From: Vibrio tasmaniensis 1F-187
GTDB taxonomy: Bacteria; Pseudomonadota; Gammaproteobacteria; Enterobacterales; Vibrionaceae
DNA: 10,418 nt
NCBI RefSeq assembly: GCF_000272405.2
Contig: NZ_AJZM02000430.1
Span: 1-10,418, forward strand
Reading direction: 5' to 3'
Below, piece by piece: positions 1 through 7,230 of the stretch (positions are counted from its first letter, which is position 1; each line of letters opens with the position of its first letter). The notes below the pieces were generated by a model. That model saw nothing but the letters and a program-made list of their open reading frames with translations, was not told the origin of the DNA and ran no database searches. The position numbers and the translations under genes were made by a program.

Positions 1-714
1 GACAATCATGATGCGGCGGTACGGCTTCTCTAGGCGCTGTAGCTCACTCATTACTGAGCGGATGTGGTTACTTGCTGCCACAAAGAAAACCTCATCATCG
101 GCTTCAATGATGGTGGTGCCTTGTGGGCGAATAGGGCGACCTTGACGGAAGATAGCGGCTACACGAGTATCAATGTGCGGCATGTGTTCACGCAAAGCAG
201 ACAGTGCGTTACCAACCAATGGTCCACCGTAGTAAGCTTTTACTGCGACTAGGCTAACCTTCTGTTCAGCAAAGCTCACAACCTGTAGTGCACCTGGGTA
301 TTGAATCAAGCGCTCGATGTAGCTGGTGACGAGTTCTTCGGGTGCAATCAGGTGATCGACTGGGATTGCACCTGATTTGAAGAGTGCTTCTTTCTCTTCT
401 AAATACTGTGGAGAGCGGATACGGGCAATTCGGTTTGGCGTATTAAACAGAGAGAAGGCAACCTGACATGCGGCCATGTTGGTTTCATCCATGTTGGTTA
501 CGGCAACCAACATGTCGGCATCTTGCGCGCCCGCTTCACGTAGTGTGTTCGGGTGGCTGGCATAACCGTTTACAACCCTAAGGTCGTATTTGTCCTGAAG
601 TTCACGAAGTCGGTCGGCATTGCGGTCGACGATTGTGATGTCATTGTTTTCACCCACTAGGTTTTCAGCAAGGGTACCGCCAACTTGTCCAGCACCTAGA
701 ATAATGATCTTCAT
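1..714 (-). CDS. trkA: Trk potassium uptake system protein TrkA, N-terminal part (cut by window start)
   Basis: TrkA is the cytoplasmic, NAD(H)-binding regulatory subunit that gates the TrkH/TrkG potassium channel. The sequence gives 238 codons in frame from the ATG at 714 to the window edge, about half of the usual ~458 residues. It opens with a Rossmann fold: [13 protein letters not shown] with the GxGxxG glycines at residues 7, 9 and 12, and the acidic residue D30 that ends the second beta strand. Next comes an RCK-type NAD domain ([14 protein letters not shown] near 49-62) and then a first TrkA_C-like domain (about 140-220). The last residues, RRIMIV, match the start of the second Rossmann half. 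An AGAGAAAGG ribosome binding site lies just upstream of the ATG. It follows rsmB on the same strand after a 110-base gap, as in the fmt-rsmB-trkA order of enterobacteria. No frameshift is seen. Identity is secure. Confidence 0.96.
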   Translation of the reverse strand, partial: MKIIILGAGQVGGTLAENLVGENNDITIVDRNADRLRELQDKYDLRVVNGYASHPNTLREAGAQDADMLVAVTNMDETNMAACQVAFSLFNTPNRIARIRSPQYLEEKEALFKSGAIPVDHLIAPEELVTSYIERLIQYPGALQVVSFAEQKVSLVAVKAYYGGPLVGNALSALREHMPHIDTRVAAIFRQGRPIRPQGTTIIEADDEVFFVAASNHIRSVMSELQRLEKPYRRIMIV

Positions 715-742
715 AGCCTTTCTCTTATTTTTTGCTGTTGTA

Positions 743-771
743 ATTCTAGTGCTCTTATTTCGCTTTGATAA
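743..771 (-). promoter_or_regulatory. Candidate trkA promoter
   Basis: Read on the minus strand, TTATCA (771-766) and TAGAAT (748-743) are separated by 17 bases and match the sigma-70 -35 and -10 consensus at four and five of six positions. Transcription would begin near 736, leaving a leader of about 20 bases with the trkA ribosome binding site. It lies downstream of the hairpin that seems to end rsmB transcription, so trkA would need it. Found by eye only; AT-rich DNA often gives matches of this quality. Confidence 0.35.
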
Positions 772-781
772 TGCACTAGAA
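744..781. repeat. Inverted repeat with 9-bp arms upstream of trkA
   Basis: TTCTAGTGC at 744-752 is perfectly repeated in inverse orientation as GCACTAGAA at 773-781, with 20 bases between. The left arm overlaps the candidate -10 element of trkA and the right arm lies just upstream of the candidate -35. It could be a two-half-site operator or, if read through from rsmB, a long-loop RNA hairpin. I do not recognise the motif as the site of a known regulator. Confidence 0.6.
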
Positions 782-784
782 AGA

Positions 785-819
785 AACAGCGGCTAAGAAA
801 TAAATTCTTAGCCGCTGTT
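785..819 (-). terminator. Hairpin terminator after rsmB
   Basis: AACAGCGGCTAAGAA (785-799) and its exact inverse complement (805-819) form a perfect 15-bp stem with a 5-base loop, 5 bases after the rsmB stop codon. On the minus strand the stem is followed by a pyrimidine, T-rich tract (TCTTTCTAG), which suits intrinsic termination, although the T run is interrupted. It probably ends or attenuates the def-fmt-rsmB transcript before trkA. Confidence 0.7.
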
Positions 820-824
820 AGTTG

Positions 825-2105
825 TTATGCCTGTTTTACTAGAACTGCGTAGTAGAAGCCATCCATATCTTCTTCACCAGGCAGTATTTGACGCCCCGGT
901 TTTTCGATATCAGACCCAACCAGCGTTGCGTTCTCGGTGCGCTCTAAGAATGCTTTCACTTGCAGCACATTTTCTTGCGGCGCGATAGAACATGTCGCAT
1001 AAACCATGGTGCCGCCTTCTTTTAGCTGGCGCCACATTGCATCCAAAATCTCACTTTGCAGCTCTGCTAGTGCATCAATATCAGATGCACGGCGTAGCCA
1101 CTTAATGTCAGGGTGACGGCGGATTACACCCGTCGCTGAACACGGAGCATCAAGTAGGATGCGGTCAAACTGACTGCCTGTCCACCACTCTTCAGGGTAG
1201 CGAGCATCACCACAGATTACGTCAGCACGTAGTTGTAGGCGTTCAAGGTTATCGTAAACGCGGTCTAGGCGTTTAATATCACTGTCGATTGCAACCACTT
1301 CAGTGTCTTGAGTATGTTCAAGAATGTGTGCAGTTTTACCACCAGGTGCTGCGCAGCAGTCTAGGATTAGCTCACCATCTTTTGGTGTTAGGAAATCAAC
1401 GGAAAGCTGAGCTGCAGCATCTTGCACCGATACCCAGCCTCTGTCGAAGCCAGGAAGCAAAGTAACGTCACAAGGTGAGGCTAATTTTATGGCATCAGCT
1501 GCTTCAGGGTGCAGTGTGTATTCAATGTTTTCGTTTTTAAGCAGTTCAACATACTCGTCACGAGTGTGGTGTTGGCGGTTTACGCGCAGCCACATTGGTG
1601 CCTTGCTGTTGTTTGCTTCAACTAATTGCTCCCACTGATCTGGGTAGCTTTCTTGAAGCATTTTTAGGATCCAGCTTGGATGGCTGTATTTGCCCGCATT
1701 GTGGCTAACGGCTTTCTCATCTAGCTCTTCTTGATCGCGCAGGTAGCTGCGAAGTACTGCGTTGATCAAACCACTCAGGCTTGGGCCGCGCAGTGTTTTG
1801 GTTGCTTCAACTGTTTCAGCAACGGCAGCATGCGAAGGAATGCGCATAAAGCTCAACTGGTAAATGCCTACTAAGATCAGATGGTGGAATACACGCTTTT
1901 TACCTTTAAGCGAGTTTTCCATCAGTTCGTTAGCGATTGACTCTAAGCGAGGCAGGTAACGAAGTGCGCCGTAGCAAATCTCTTGCAATAGAGCATGGTC
2001 TCGCGGACGGATCGTTTTTTGAGCCGCAGGGAGAGCGTGTGAAAGAGAGTGGCCTTTATCGACAACTTGGAATAGGACATTTGCAGCAGCAGCGCGAACA
2101 TTCAT
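825..2105 (-). CDS. rsmB: 16S rRNA (cytosine(967)-C(5))-methyltransferase RsmB (Sun/Fmu)
   Basis: RsmB uses S-adenosylmethionine to methylate C967 of 16S rRNA during small-subunit assembly. From the ATG at 2105 the protein has 426 residues, close to 429 in E. coli. The N-terminal ~130 residues form a NusB-like RNA-binding domain. The C-terminal half is the NOL1/NOP2/Sun methyltransferase: the SAM motif CCAAPGGKT (250-258), DAPCSATG (319-326) and YATCS, whose cysteine at 372 is the expected catalytic nucleophile. [11 protein letters not shown] (329-339) is near-identical to E. coli. The frame is open 10 codons further to an ATG at 2135. I prefer 2105 because conserved homology begins at [10 protein letters not shown] and because the 2135 start directly abuts a hairpin, but neither start has a good Shine-Dalgarno sequence. 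It follows fmt by about 120 bases (90 from the longer start). Confidence 0.96.
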   Translation of the reverse strand: MNVRAAAANVLFQVVDKGHSLSHALPAAQKTIRPRDHALLQEICYGALRYLPRLESIANELMENSLKGKKRVFHHLILVGIYQLSFMRIPSHAAVAETVEATKTLRGPSLSGLINAVLRSYLRDQEELDEKAVSHNAGKYSHPSWILKMLQESYPDQWEQLVEANNSKAPMWLRVNRQHHTRDEYVELLKNENIEYTLHPEAADAIKLASPCDVTLLPGFDRGWVSVQDAAAQLSVDFLTPKDGELILDCCAAPGGKTAHILEHTQDTEVVAIDSDIKRLDRVYDNLERLQLRADVICGDARYPEEWWTGSQFDRILLDAPCSATGVIRRHPDIKWLRRASDIDALAELQSEILDAMWRQLKEGGTMVYATCSIAPQENVLQVKAFLERTENATLVGSDIEKPGRQILPGEEDMDGFYYAVLVKQA

Positions 2106-2135
2106 GAGGGGTACCGAATATTTATTTGAATACAT

Positions 2136-2153
2136 GAGGGCATCTCTGCCCTC
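2136..2153 (-). other. Small hairpin in the fmt-rsmB gap
   Basis: On the minus strand GAGGGCA, GAGA, TGCCCTC forms a perfect 7-bp stem with a 4-base loop. It ends at the base before the ATG at 2135 and 30 bases before the ATG at 2105. No T run follows, so it is not a typical terminator. It could limit ribosome access to the upstream ATG or act as an RNA stability element. A purely structural observation. Confidence 0.45.
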
Positions 2154-2224
2154 GTAAAGGTTTTCTAAACTGTGTTTTTACAAGCTACACGTTTTAAAGT
2201 ACATATTGAGTAGCTTTAAAGCGG

Positions 2225-3190
2225 TTAAGAAAGTTGAGTACCAACTTCAAACCAGCTTGCACGTGAGTTCAAGATATCTTGAACTGACATGGCTTTTTTA
2301 CCTGGAACTTGTAACTGTTCCAATACTAGTACTTTGTCGCCAGTCGCAACATAAATACCAGTCTTATCTGCTTTGATGATTGAGCCAGCTGGCGCAGATG
2401 TCGATTCTTCATCAACACGCGTTTGCCAAACTTTAATGCTTTTTTCATCATTAGAGCTGCTATCAACAATCGCAAAGTGACTTATTGGCCACGGGTTGAA
2501 AGCGCGCACACAACGTTCGATGTGTTCTGCACTGTCATTCCAATCAATTTTAGCTTCTTCTTTGCTCAGCTTCTTCGCGTAGTTAGCAAGTTCGTCGTCT
2601 TGCTTCTCAGCTACGGCTTTACCAGAAGCGATGTCGGCTAAGCACTCAACAAGCGCATCAGGGCCAAGCTCTGCTAACTTGTTGTACATTGACGCGCTGG
2701 TGTCTGTAGCTTCGATAGGCAGTGTTACTATGCTTAGCATGTCACCAGTATCAAGGCCGATATCCATCTGCATGATCGTCACGCCTGTCTCTTTATCACC
2801 TGCCCAGATAGAGCGTTGTATAGGAGCAGCACCACGCCAGCGCGGTAAGATAGAACCATGTACGTTGATACAACCTAAGCGAGGCGTATCTAATACTGCT
2901 TGTGGTAACAGCATGCCGTAAGCGACAACAACCATGATGTCAGCATCTAAATCAGCTAGTTCTTGCTTAGCTTCATCTGACTTGAAGTTTTCTGGCTGGT
3001 AAACCGGAATGCCGTGCTCTAATGCAAGTTGTTTTACTGGTGGTGCAGACAGTTTTTTCCCTCGACCAGCTGGGCGATCTGGGTTGGTGTAAACTGCAAT
3101 AACTTCATGCTCCGAAGACAACAACGCCGCCAAATGAAGGGCGGCGAAATCCGGAGTACCTGCGAAGACAATTCTTAAAGATTGACCCAA
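2225..3190 (-). CDS. fmt: Methionyl-tRNA formyltransferase (TTG start)
   Basis: Fmt transfers the formyl group from 10-formyltetrahydrofolate to Met-tRNA(fMet), making the initiator used in bacterial translation. The 321-residue protein is collinear with E. coli Fmt (315). Visible motifs are the N-terminal FAGTPDFA (9-16), the tRNA-contacting loop [11 protein letters not shown] (37-47), the catalytic trio N109 and H111 in INVHGS plus D147 in MDIGLDTGD, and the folate-site segment [12 protein letters not shown] (115-126). The C-terminal ~110 residues form the OB-fold tRNA-binding domain, with AFNPWP at 230-235. The start codon is TTG at 3190-3188. It is supported by a strong AAGGAAG Shine-Dalgarno sequence at 3203-3197 and by alignment with the E. 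coli N-terminus (MSESLRI against MGQSLRI). It lies 38 bases after def and is very probably co-transcribed with it. Confidence 0.98.
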   Translation of the reverse strand: MGQSLRIVFAGTPDFAALHLAALLSSEHEVIAVYTNPDRPAGRGKKLSAPPVKQLALEHGIPVYQPENFKSDEAKQELADLDADIMVVVAYGMLLPQAVLDTPRLGCINVHGSILPRWRGAAPIQRSIWAGDKETGVTIMQMDIGLDTGDMLSIVTLPIEATDTSASMYNKLAELGPDALVECLADIASGKAVAEKQDDELANYAKKLSKEEAKIDWNDSAEHIERCVRAFNPWPISHFAIVDSSSNDEKSIKVWQTRVDEESTSAPAGSIIKADKTGIYVATGDKVLVLEQLQVPGKKAMSVQDILNSRASWFEVGTQLS

Positions 3191-3196
3191 GGTAGA

Positions 3197-3203
3197 CTTC
3201 CTT
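3197..3203 (-). promoter_or_regulatory. Shine-Dalgarno site that fixes the fmt TTG start
   Basis: AAGGAAG on the minus strand lies 6 bases before the TTG at 3190-3188, with its AGGA core 8 bases away. There is no in-frame ATG nearby, so this site is the main evidence for the unusual TTG initiation codon. Confidence 0.75.
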
Positions 3204-3228
3204 CTTAATTTAGTAATAGCAGCGGTTA

Positions 3229-3741
3229 TTAACCTTGTTTCTCGTTGAAACGTTTAATCTTCGCTAGCTTATCTTGAATACGTTTGCGCTTTAGTGGCGA
3301 TAGGTAATCAACAAACAACTTGCCTTCTAGGTGGTCAAGTTCGTGCTGAACACAGATAGCCAGAAGGTCGTCAGCGTCGAATGTGAATTCGTTGCCTTCA
3401 CGGTCTAATGCTTTAACCGTTACTTCTGCAGCGCGAGGTACTAGAGCTCGAGCGCCTGGTACAGATAGACAGCCTTCTTCGATACCATCTTCGCCACGTT
3501 TGTCGGTAATTTCAGGGTTGATCAGAACCATAGGCTCGTCACGTGTTTCTGAAATATCGATAACAACGATGCGCTGGTGGAAATCTACTTGCGTTGCAGC
3601 AAGGCCGATACCTTCTTCGTCGTACATGGTTTCAATCATGTCATCAACGAACTTTTGAATCTCTGGGGTAACTTCTTTTACCGGTTTCGCCACGGTACGT
3701 AGACGATCATCTGGTAATGTTAATACTTGTAATACAGACAT
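3229..3741 (-). CDS. def: Peptide deformylase
   Basis: Def is the cytoplasmic metalloenzyme that removes the formyl group from the N-terminal methionine of new proteins, reversing the work of Fmt encoded next door. The 170-residue product matches E. coli Def (169) end to end. All three family motifs are present: GIGLAATQ (44-51), EGCLS (89-93) with metal ligand C91, and QHELDHLEG (132-140) with ligands H133 and H137 and catalytic E134. The frame extends upstream to a TTG at 3816. I start at the ATG at 3741 because MSVLQVL is the conserved N-terminus and the extra residues resemble nothing in the family. The Shine-Dalgarno sequence is modest (GAGTG). It is the first gene of the minus-strand def-fmt-rsmB operon, divergent from the LysM gene, with a 140-base shared control region. 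The divalent metal is usually iron in this family, which cannot be read from sequence. Confidence 0.98.
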   Translation of the reverse strand: MSVLQVLTLPDDRLRTVAKPVKEVTPEIQKFVDDMIETMYDEEGIGLAATQVDFHQRIVVIDISETRDEPMVLINPEITDKRGEDGIEEGCLSVPGARALVPRAAEVTVKALDREGNEFTFDADDLLAICVQHELDHLEGKLFVDYLSPLKRKRIQDKLAKIKRFNEKQG

Positions 3742-3802
3742 ATACACTCGAAATATTGAACTGTGCCGAAACAGCTTAAACCTTGTTGGCTCAATTCTAG
3801 AC

Positions 3803-3832
3803 ATTTTAGAGGTCAAATGACAGCATCCTGAA
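3803..3832 (-). promoter_or_regulatory. Weak candidate def promoter
   Basis: On the minus strand TTCAGG (3832-3827) and TAAAAT (3808-3803) are spaced by 18 bases. The -10 is good and the -35 poor. Transcription would begin near 3796, downstream of the spurious TTG at 3816, which agrees with the ATG at 3741 being the def start. Identified by eye only. Confidence 0.25.
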
Positions 3833-3846
3833 GGTAATTCTCTAAT
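3817..3846 (+). promoter_or_regulatory. Candidate promoter for the lysM-dprA-smg-yrdD operon
   Basis: ATGACA (3817-3822) and TCTAAT (3841-3846) each match the sigma-70 consensus at five of six bases and are 18 bases apart. Transcription would begin near 3853, giving a leader of about 29 bases that contains the AAGGA ribosome binding site at 3868-3872. It overlaps the weak def promoter on the other strand, so the two directions may interfere. Found by eye, not scored. Confidence 0.4.
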
Positions 3847-3881
3847 CAGATGTCATATATTCAGACCAAGGAACCTAGGTC

Positions 3882-4973
3882 ATGCGTCATTTTTTCCCCG
3901 CTTTATCTCTTATTTGTGCCTCGCTTTCGTTCGCCACTATGGCTGAAAATAGTGAACAACCTTTAACCATTAAACAAGGCGCACCCGAAGCGTATGTGGT
4001 GGTGAAGGGCGATACTTTGTGGGATATCTCCGCGATGTATCTTGATAGCCCATGGCTGTGGCCGAGGTTGTGGCAGGTCAATCCTGAGATAGAAAACCCT
4101 CATCTTATTTACCCCGGAGATAAATTGTCTCTGGTTTGGATTAATGGCGAGCCTGTATTGAGCCTCAAACCCGTCATCAAGCTAAGCCCTAAGATTCGTG
4201 TCTCTGAGAAGAAAGCAGTACCTACCGTGAATGAAGGGCTTGTTTTGCCGTATCTACAATCTGATCGCTTGGTTGAGCAGCAAGATATTCAATCTGCTCA
4301 ACGAGTGTTGGGGACAAGTGATGGTAAACGTTTCTTATCGGGTGAAGACCGACTATTTATCTCGGGTAATCAGCAACATCAAAAGTGGGGTATCTATCGC
4401 GCTGTTGAAACTTACCAGCGACAGCAACCTCAAGCGAGTATGACTTCTTTGCGTTTGGTCGCCACGGCGCGCTTGAAAGAGGTGGATGCTGAGTTCAGTA
4501 GTTTGCAAATAGAGACTCAACTGCAAGAGGTACTGCTCAACGACCTCGTGTTACCAGAACTTGGCGTTGGTCAGGTGAAGCTCTCAACCACGTTTTATCC
4601 TGTGCCTAGTGCTGCGGGTCAGTTTGCTAATATCTTGGGTTCGTTAGATGGCAGCCAATACAGTGCAAAGAATCAGGTCGTGGTTATTAACAAAGGCTCG
4701 CAAGATAATCTTCGCCAAGGCTCTATGTTTACGCTCAGCGAAAGCGGCGCGGTGGTGTTTGGTAAGCAAGGCGAATACAGCTATAAAGAGTCGGCGGCGA
4801 GCGATAAGGTGCAGTTGCCAAGTACTTCACTCGGTAGTTTGATGGTCATTCGTCCTTATGAGTATTTTAGCTTGGCCTTGATCACTCAGAGCTCTAAGCC
4901 TGTTAGCAATGACATTCTGGCGGTATCGCCTTTGGACCTTGCTTTGGCGGAAGAGCTTAAGGGTACCGAGTGA
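3882..4973 (+). CDS. Exported LysM-domain protein of unknown function
   Basis: The 363-residue protein begins with a signal peptide: MRHFFPALSLICASLSF, then a likely signal peptidase I site after TMA at residue 21 (no lipobox cysteine). A single LysM domain follows at about 37-86 (YVVVKGDTLWDIS through NPHLIYPGDKLSL), a fold that binds the glycan chains of peptidoglycan. The remaining ~275 residues have no motif I can name. The segment VVVINKGSQDNLRQGSMFTL (267-286) resembles short beta-rich modules of envelope proteins. It probably acts in the periplasm, bound to the cell wall. An AAGGA site lies 9 bases before the ATG. Its stop overlaps the dprA start by four bases (GTGA), so the two are translationally coupled. 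Similar LysM genes sit between def and dprA in other gammaproteobacteria (from memory). It is not FimV or a hydrolase: no enzyme domain is visible. Confidence 0.9.
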   Translation: MRHFFPALSLICASLSFATMAENSEQPLTIKQGAPEAYVVVKGDTLWDISAMYLDSPWLWPRLWQVNPEIENPHLIYPGDKLSLVWINGEPVLSLKPVIKLSPKIRVSEKKAVPTVNEGLVLPYLQSDRLVEQQDIQSAQRVLGTSDGKRFLSGEDRLFISGNQQHQKWGIYRAVETYQRQQPQASMTSLRLVATARLKEVDAEFSSLQIETQLQEVLLNDLVLPELGVGQVKLSTTFYPVPSAAGQFANILGSLDGSQYSAKNQVVVINKGSQDNLRQGSMFTLSESGAVVFGKQGEYSYKESAASDKVQLPSTSLGSLMVIRPYEYFSLALITQSSKPVSNDILAVSPLDLALAEELKGTE

Positions 4974-6082
4974 ATGAGCAACAACTGAGCGCTTGGCTAA
5001 CTCTAAGTTTTGTACCGCAATTGGGTGGCAAGCGCCTTTCTCGTCTGCTGAGCATTGATTCCCCTTCTAATATTATTGGTTACTCAAGCCAGCAACTGCA
5101 AGCGATTGGCTTGTCAGCTAAGCAAACCTCCTATTTAAGAGAGCAAGCCCCAAGAGAAGTAGAGGCTTGCCTAGCGTGGCAAGCAAGACAACCCAACCAT
5201 CACATCATTACCCCGAATTGCTCACATTATCCCAAACTGCTGAATGAGACCGCCTCTGCACCAAGTGTTCTTTTCGTTAAAGGTCACGTTGAGAAACTGA
5301 TTGAGCCTCAAATCGCAATGGTTGGCAGTCGTAATGCCAGTATCGAAGGGCTGCAGACAGCGAAGTCCTTCGCCAAAGAGTTCGTCCAAAATGGTTTGAT
5401 TGTCACCAGTGGCTTAGCGTTGGGTATTGACGGCTATGCTCATGATGGTGCTCTAGATAAAGGAGGGGAAACTTTCGCGGTTTTAGGCTCTGGCTTAGAT
5501 TCCATTTACCCTGCGCGGCACAGAAACTTAGCCGATAGAATCTGCGAAAATGGTGCGCTGATTTCAGAGTTTCGCCCAAGTGCCAAACCACGACCTGAAC
5601 ATTTCCCTCGCCGTAACCGTATTATAAGTGGGTTATCGCTCGGAACCTTGGTAGTTGAAGCGGCTGAGAAGAGCGGCTCTTTGATTACAGCTCGCTATGC
5701 CATGGAGCAAGGCCGAGAAGTGTTTGCGCTGCCTGGTTCAATTCATAGCCCTACCAGCCGTGGCGGCAATAGCTTAATTAAAGCTGGTGCATGTTTGGTG
5801 CAAAATGCTCAAGATGTTCTGATCGAAATAAAGAGTCTGTTAGACTGGTCTATAGATCAGCAGCCCAGTTTGTTCGAGCCTACGTCGAATGAGGGTGAAA
5901 ATGAACAATTGCCATTTCCACAGCTGTTAGCTAACGTAGGATTAGAGGCGACACCCGTTGATATTTTGGCACAGAGAACCCATATACCTGTGCATGAGGT
6001 CATGATGCAGCTTTTAGAGCTTGAGCTCTCAGGGCATGTTGTTGCAGTTTCCGGTGGCTATATTCGAAAGGGGAGAGGCTAA
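4970..6082 (+). CDS. dprA: DNA-processing protein DprA (Smf), GTG start
   Basis: DprA binds single-stranded DNA taken up during natural transformation, protects it and loads RecA on it. The 370 residues show a short N-terminal helix-hairpin-helix/SAM-like region (about 1-70), then the Rossmann-type DprA core: VGSRNAS (118-124), SGLALGIDGYAHDGAL (147-162), LGSGLDSIYPARHRNL (172-187), FPRRNRIISGLS (212-223), EAAEKSGSLITARYA (230-244) and GGNSLIKAGA (265-274). A C-terminal winged-helix domain covers about 310-370. The start is GTG at 4970, which overlaps the TGA of the LysM gene. An AAGGG site lies several bases upstream, and the nearby ATG at 4974 is out of frame. All core motifs are intact. 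Vibrios are naturally competent on chitin, so a working role is likely, but the housekeeping operon gives no visible sign of competence-specific control. Confidence 0.98.
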   Translation: MNEQQLSAWLTLSFVPQLGGKRLSRLLSIDSPSNIIGYSSQQLQAIGLSAKQTSYLREQAPREVEACLAWQARQPNHHIITPNCSHYPKLLNETASAPSVLFVKGHVEKLIEPQIAMVGSRNASIEGLQTAKSFAKEFVQNGLIVTSGLALGIDGYAHDGALDKGGETFAVLGSGLDSIYPARHRNLADRICENGALISEFRPSAKPRPEHFPRRNRIISGLSLGTLVVEAAEKSGSLITARYAMEQGREVFALPGSIHSPTSRGGNSLIKAGACLVQNAQDVLIEIKSLLDWSIDQQPSLFEPTSNEGENEQLPFPQLLANVGLEATPVDILAQRTHIPVHEVMMQLLELELSGHVVAVSGGYIRKGRG

Positions 6083-6085
6083 GCT

Positions 6086-6562
6086 ATGATGATGGACATA
6101 CTGATGTACTTGTTTGAAACCTACATCCATAGCGATTCTGAATTGCAGGTGGATCAAGATGAGCTGGAAGATGAGCTTCTTCGAGCAGGGTTTCACCAAG
6201 ATGATATTTATAAGGCCCTCCATTGGTTAGAAGATCTTGCTGCATTGCAAGATACCGAGAACCAAGCGGCGATTAGTGTGTGTTCCAATACCTCGATGCG
6301 TATTTATACCAGTCGAGAGATTTCACGTATTAATATGGAGTGTCGAGGCTTCTTATTGTTCCTTGAGCAGATCAACGTGCTTACGACAGAGATTCGTGAA
6401 ATGGTGATTGATCGTGTGATGGGGCTTGAGACCAACGAATTTGAATTGGATGATCTGAAATGGATTATCTTAATGGTGCTATTTAATGTGCCGGGTAATG
6501 AAAGTGCTTACACGCAAATGGAAGAGCTGTTGTACACCAAAGAGCAAGGTATCTTGCATTAA
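6086..6562 (+). CDS. smg: Smg family protein (DUF494)
   Basis: This is the small, acidic, cytoplasmic Smg protein, whose biochemical role is not established. The 158 residues align along their whole length with E. coli Smg (157): [13 protein letters not shown] (4-16), a helical [10 protein letters not shown] segment, [13 protein letters not shown] and [14 protein letters not shown] in the middle, and [26 protein letters not shown] near the end. No membrane segment or catalytic motif is visible. The gene begins with three ATG codons in a row (6086, 6089, 6092), the second of which gives the E. coli length. A purine-rich GGGGAGAGG site 8 bases before 6086 could serve either. It is 3 bases after dprA and 12 before yrdD, so it is co-transcribed. 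The fixed place beside dprA is conserved in many gammaproteobacteria, but a functional tie to DNA processing is only inference. Confidence 0.96.
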   Translation: MMMDILMYLFETYIHSDSELQVDQDELEDELLRAGFHQDDIYKALHWLEDLAALQDTENQAAISVCSNTSMRIYTSREISRINMECRGFLLFLEQINVLTTEIREMVIDRVMGLETNEFELDDLKWIILMVLFNVPGNESAYTQMEELLYTKEQGILH

Positions 6563-6574
6563 TACAGGCTTGTC

Positions 6575-7144
6575 ATGAGTAGTAAGATTGATAATCAGCT
6601 TTTTTCAGCACATGAACATGCGTTAGAGCATGAACCATGTCCACAGTGTGGTGGGGAGCTTCAGCTTCGCCATGGTAAGCACGGCCCATTTTTAGGCTGT
6701 AAGCAGTATCCGAGCTGTGATTACATCAAGCCTTTGCATCAAAACGATGGACACGTGGTGAAAGAGCTGGGTGTGCCATGTCCTAAATGCCAAAACGAAT
6801 TGGTATTAAGGCAAGGCCGCTTTGGGATGTTCATTGGTTGTAGTAGCTACCCAACGTGTAATCACATCGAATCTTTGGATCAACCAAAAGAACAACCAGA
6901 AGAGCAGCCACTTGTTGCTTGTCCTGAGTGTGGCAGAGGCCATTTGGTTGAGCGTAAATCTCGCTATGGCAAAACCTTCTATGCTTGTGATAACTACCCA
7001 AAGTGTAAGTTTGCAGTAAACCAACCACCTATTATCGGTCGTTGTGAAGAGTGTCAGTTCCCGTTGTTACTTGAGAAGAAAACAGCCAATGGAATCAAGA
7101 AACAATGTGCTGATCGCAAGTGTCACCACATTCAATCTCAATAA
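6575..7144 (+). CDS. yrdD: Topoisomerase-type zinc-ribbon protein YrdD
   Basis: The 189-residue protein consists almost wholly of zinc ribbons like those at the C-terminus of DNA topoisomerase I, without any topoisomerase catalytic part. Four cysteine sets are visible: C22, C25, C42, C48; C69, C72, C89, C95; C116, C119, C138, C144; and a more divergent C157, C160, C178, C183. Between the pairs the repeats share the pattern G-(K/R)-x-G-x-F-x-x-C-x-x-YPxC. A glutamine/glutamate/proline linker (QPKEQPEEQP, 103-112) separates ribbons two and three. In topoisomerase I these ribbons bind single-stranded DNA and RNA polymerase, so nucleic-acid binding is likely here, but the job of this stand-alone form is unknown. 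The length is near that of E. coli YrdD (about 180). It is the last gene of the dprA operon and ends 20 bases before a strong hairpin. Confidence 0.92.
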   Translation: MSSKIDNQLFSAHEHALEHEPCPQCGGELQLRHGKHGPFLGCKQYPSCDYIKPLHQNDGHVVKELGVPCPKCQNELVLRQGRFGMFIGCSSYPTCNHIESLDQPKEQPEEQPLVACPECGRGHLVERKSRYGKTFYACDNYPKCKFAVNQPPIIGRCEECQFPLLLEKKTANGIKKQCADRKCHHIQSQ

Positions 7145-7159
7145 CCTGATGTTATAGAC

Positions 7160-7188
7160 AAAAAAACGGCGCTCACTGAGCGCCGTTT
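7160..7188. terminator. Bidirectional terminator between yrdD and purK
   Basis: AAACGGCGCTC (7164-7174) pairs exactly with GAGCGCCGTTT (7178-7188) across a 3-base loop. Seven A residues at 7160-7166 give a run of U after the stem in the minus-strand (purEK) transcript, making a textbook intrinsic terminator in that direction. On the plus strand the stem is followed by TTTCT, a weaker but usable tail for the yrdD transcript. The two operons converge here. Confidence 0.88.
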
Positions 7189-7230
7189 CTATATCCAATA
7201 AACGTTCTATATTCATCAAGCAATGTAGAC

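Noticed and set aside
64..252. A 62-codon plus-strand frame inside trkA
   Set aside because: The minus-strand frame encodes an unbroken TrkA across this region, so this is a shadow.
2213..2222. The palindrome GCTTTAAAGC just after fmt
   Set aside because: Too short and AT-centred to be more than chance, with no T run to suggest termination.
2631..2921. A 96-codon open frame on the plus strand inside fmt
   Set aside because: It lies wholly antisense to a clear, conserved gene and has no recognisable protein features.
3383..3658. A 91-codon open frame on the plus strand inside def
   Set aside because: It is antisense to the catalytic core of def, with serine/arginine-rich composition typical of a mirror frame.
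3742..3816. A 25-residue N-terminal extension of def from a TTG at 3816
   Set aside because: The extra residues are absent from the family, the conserved MSVLQVL N-terminus has its own ATG at 3741, and the extension covers the promoter region.
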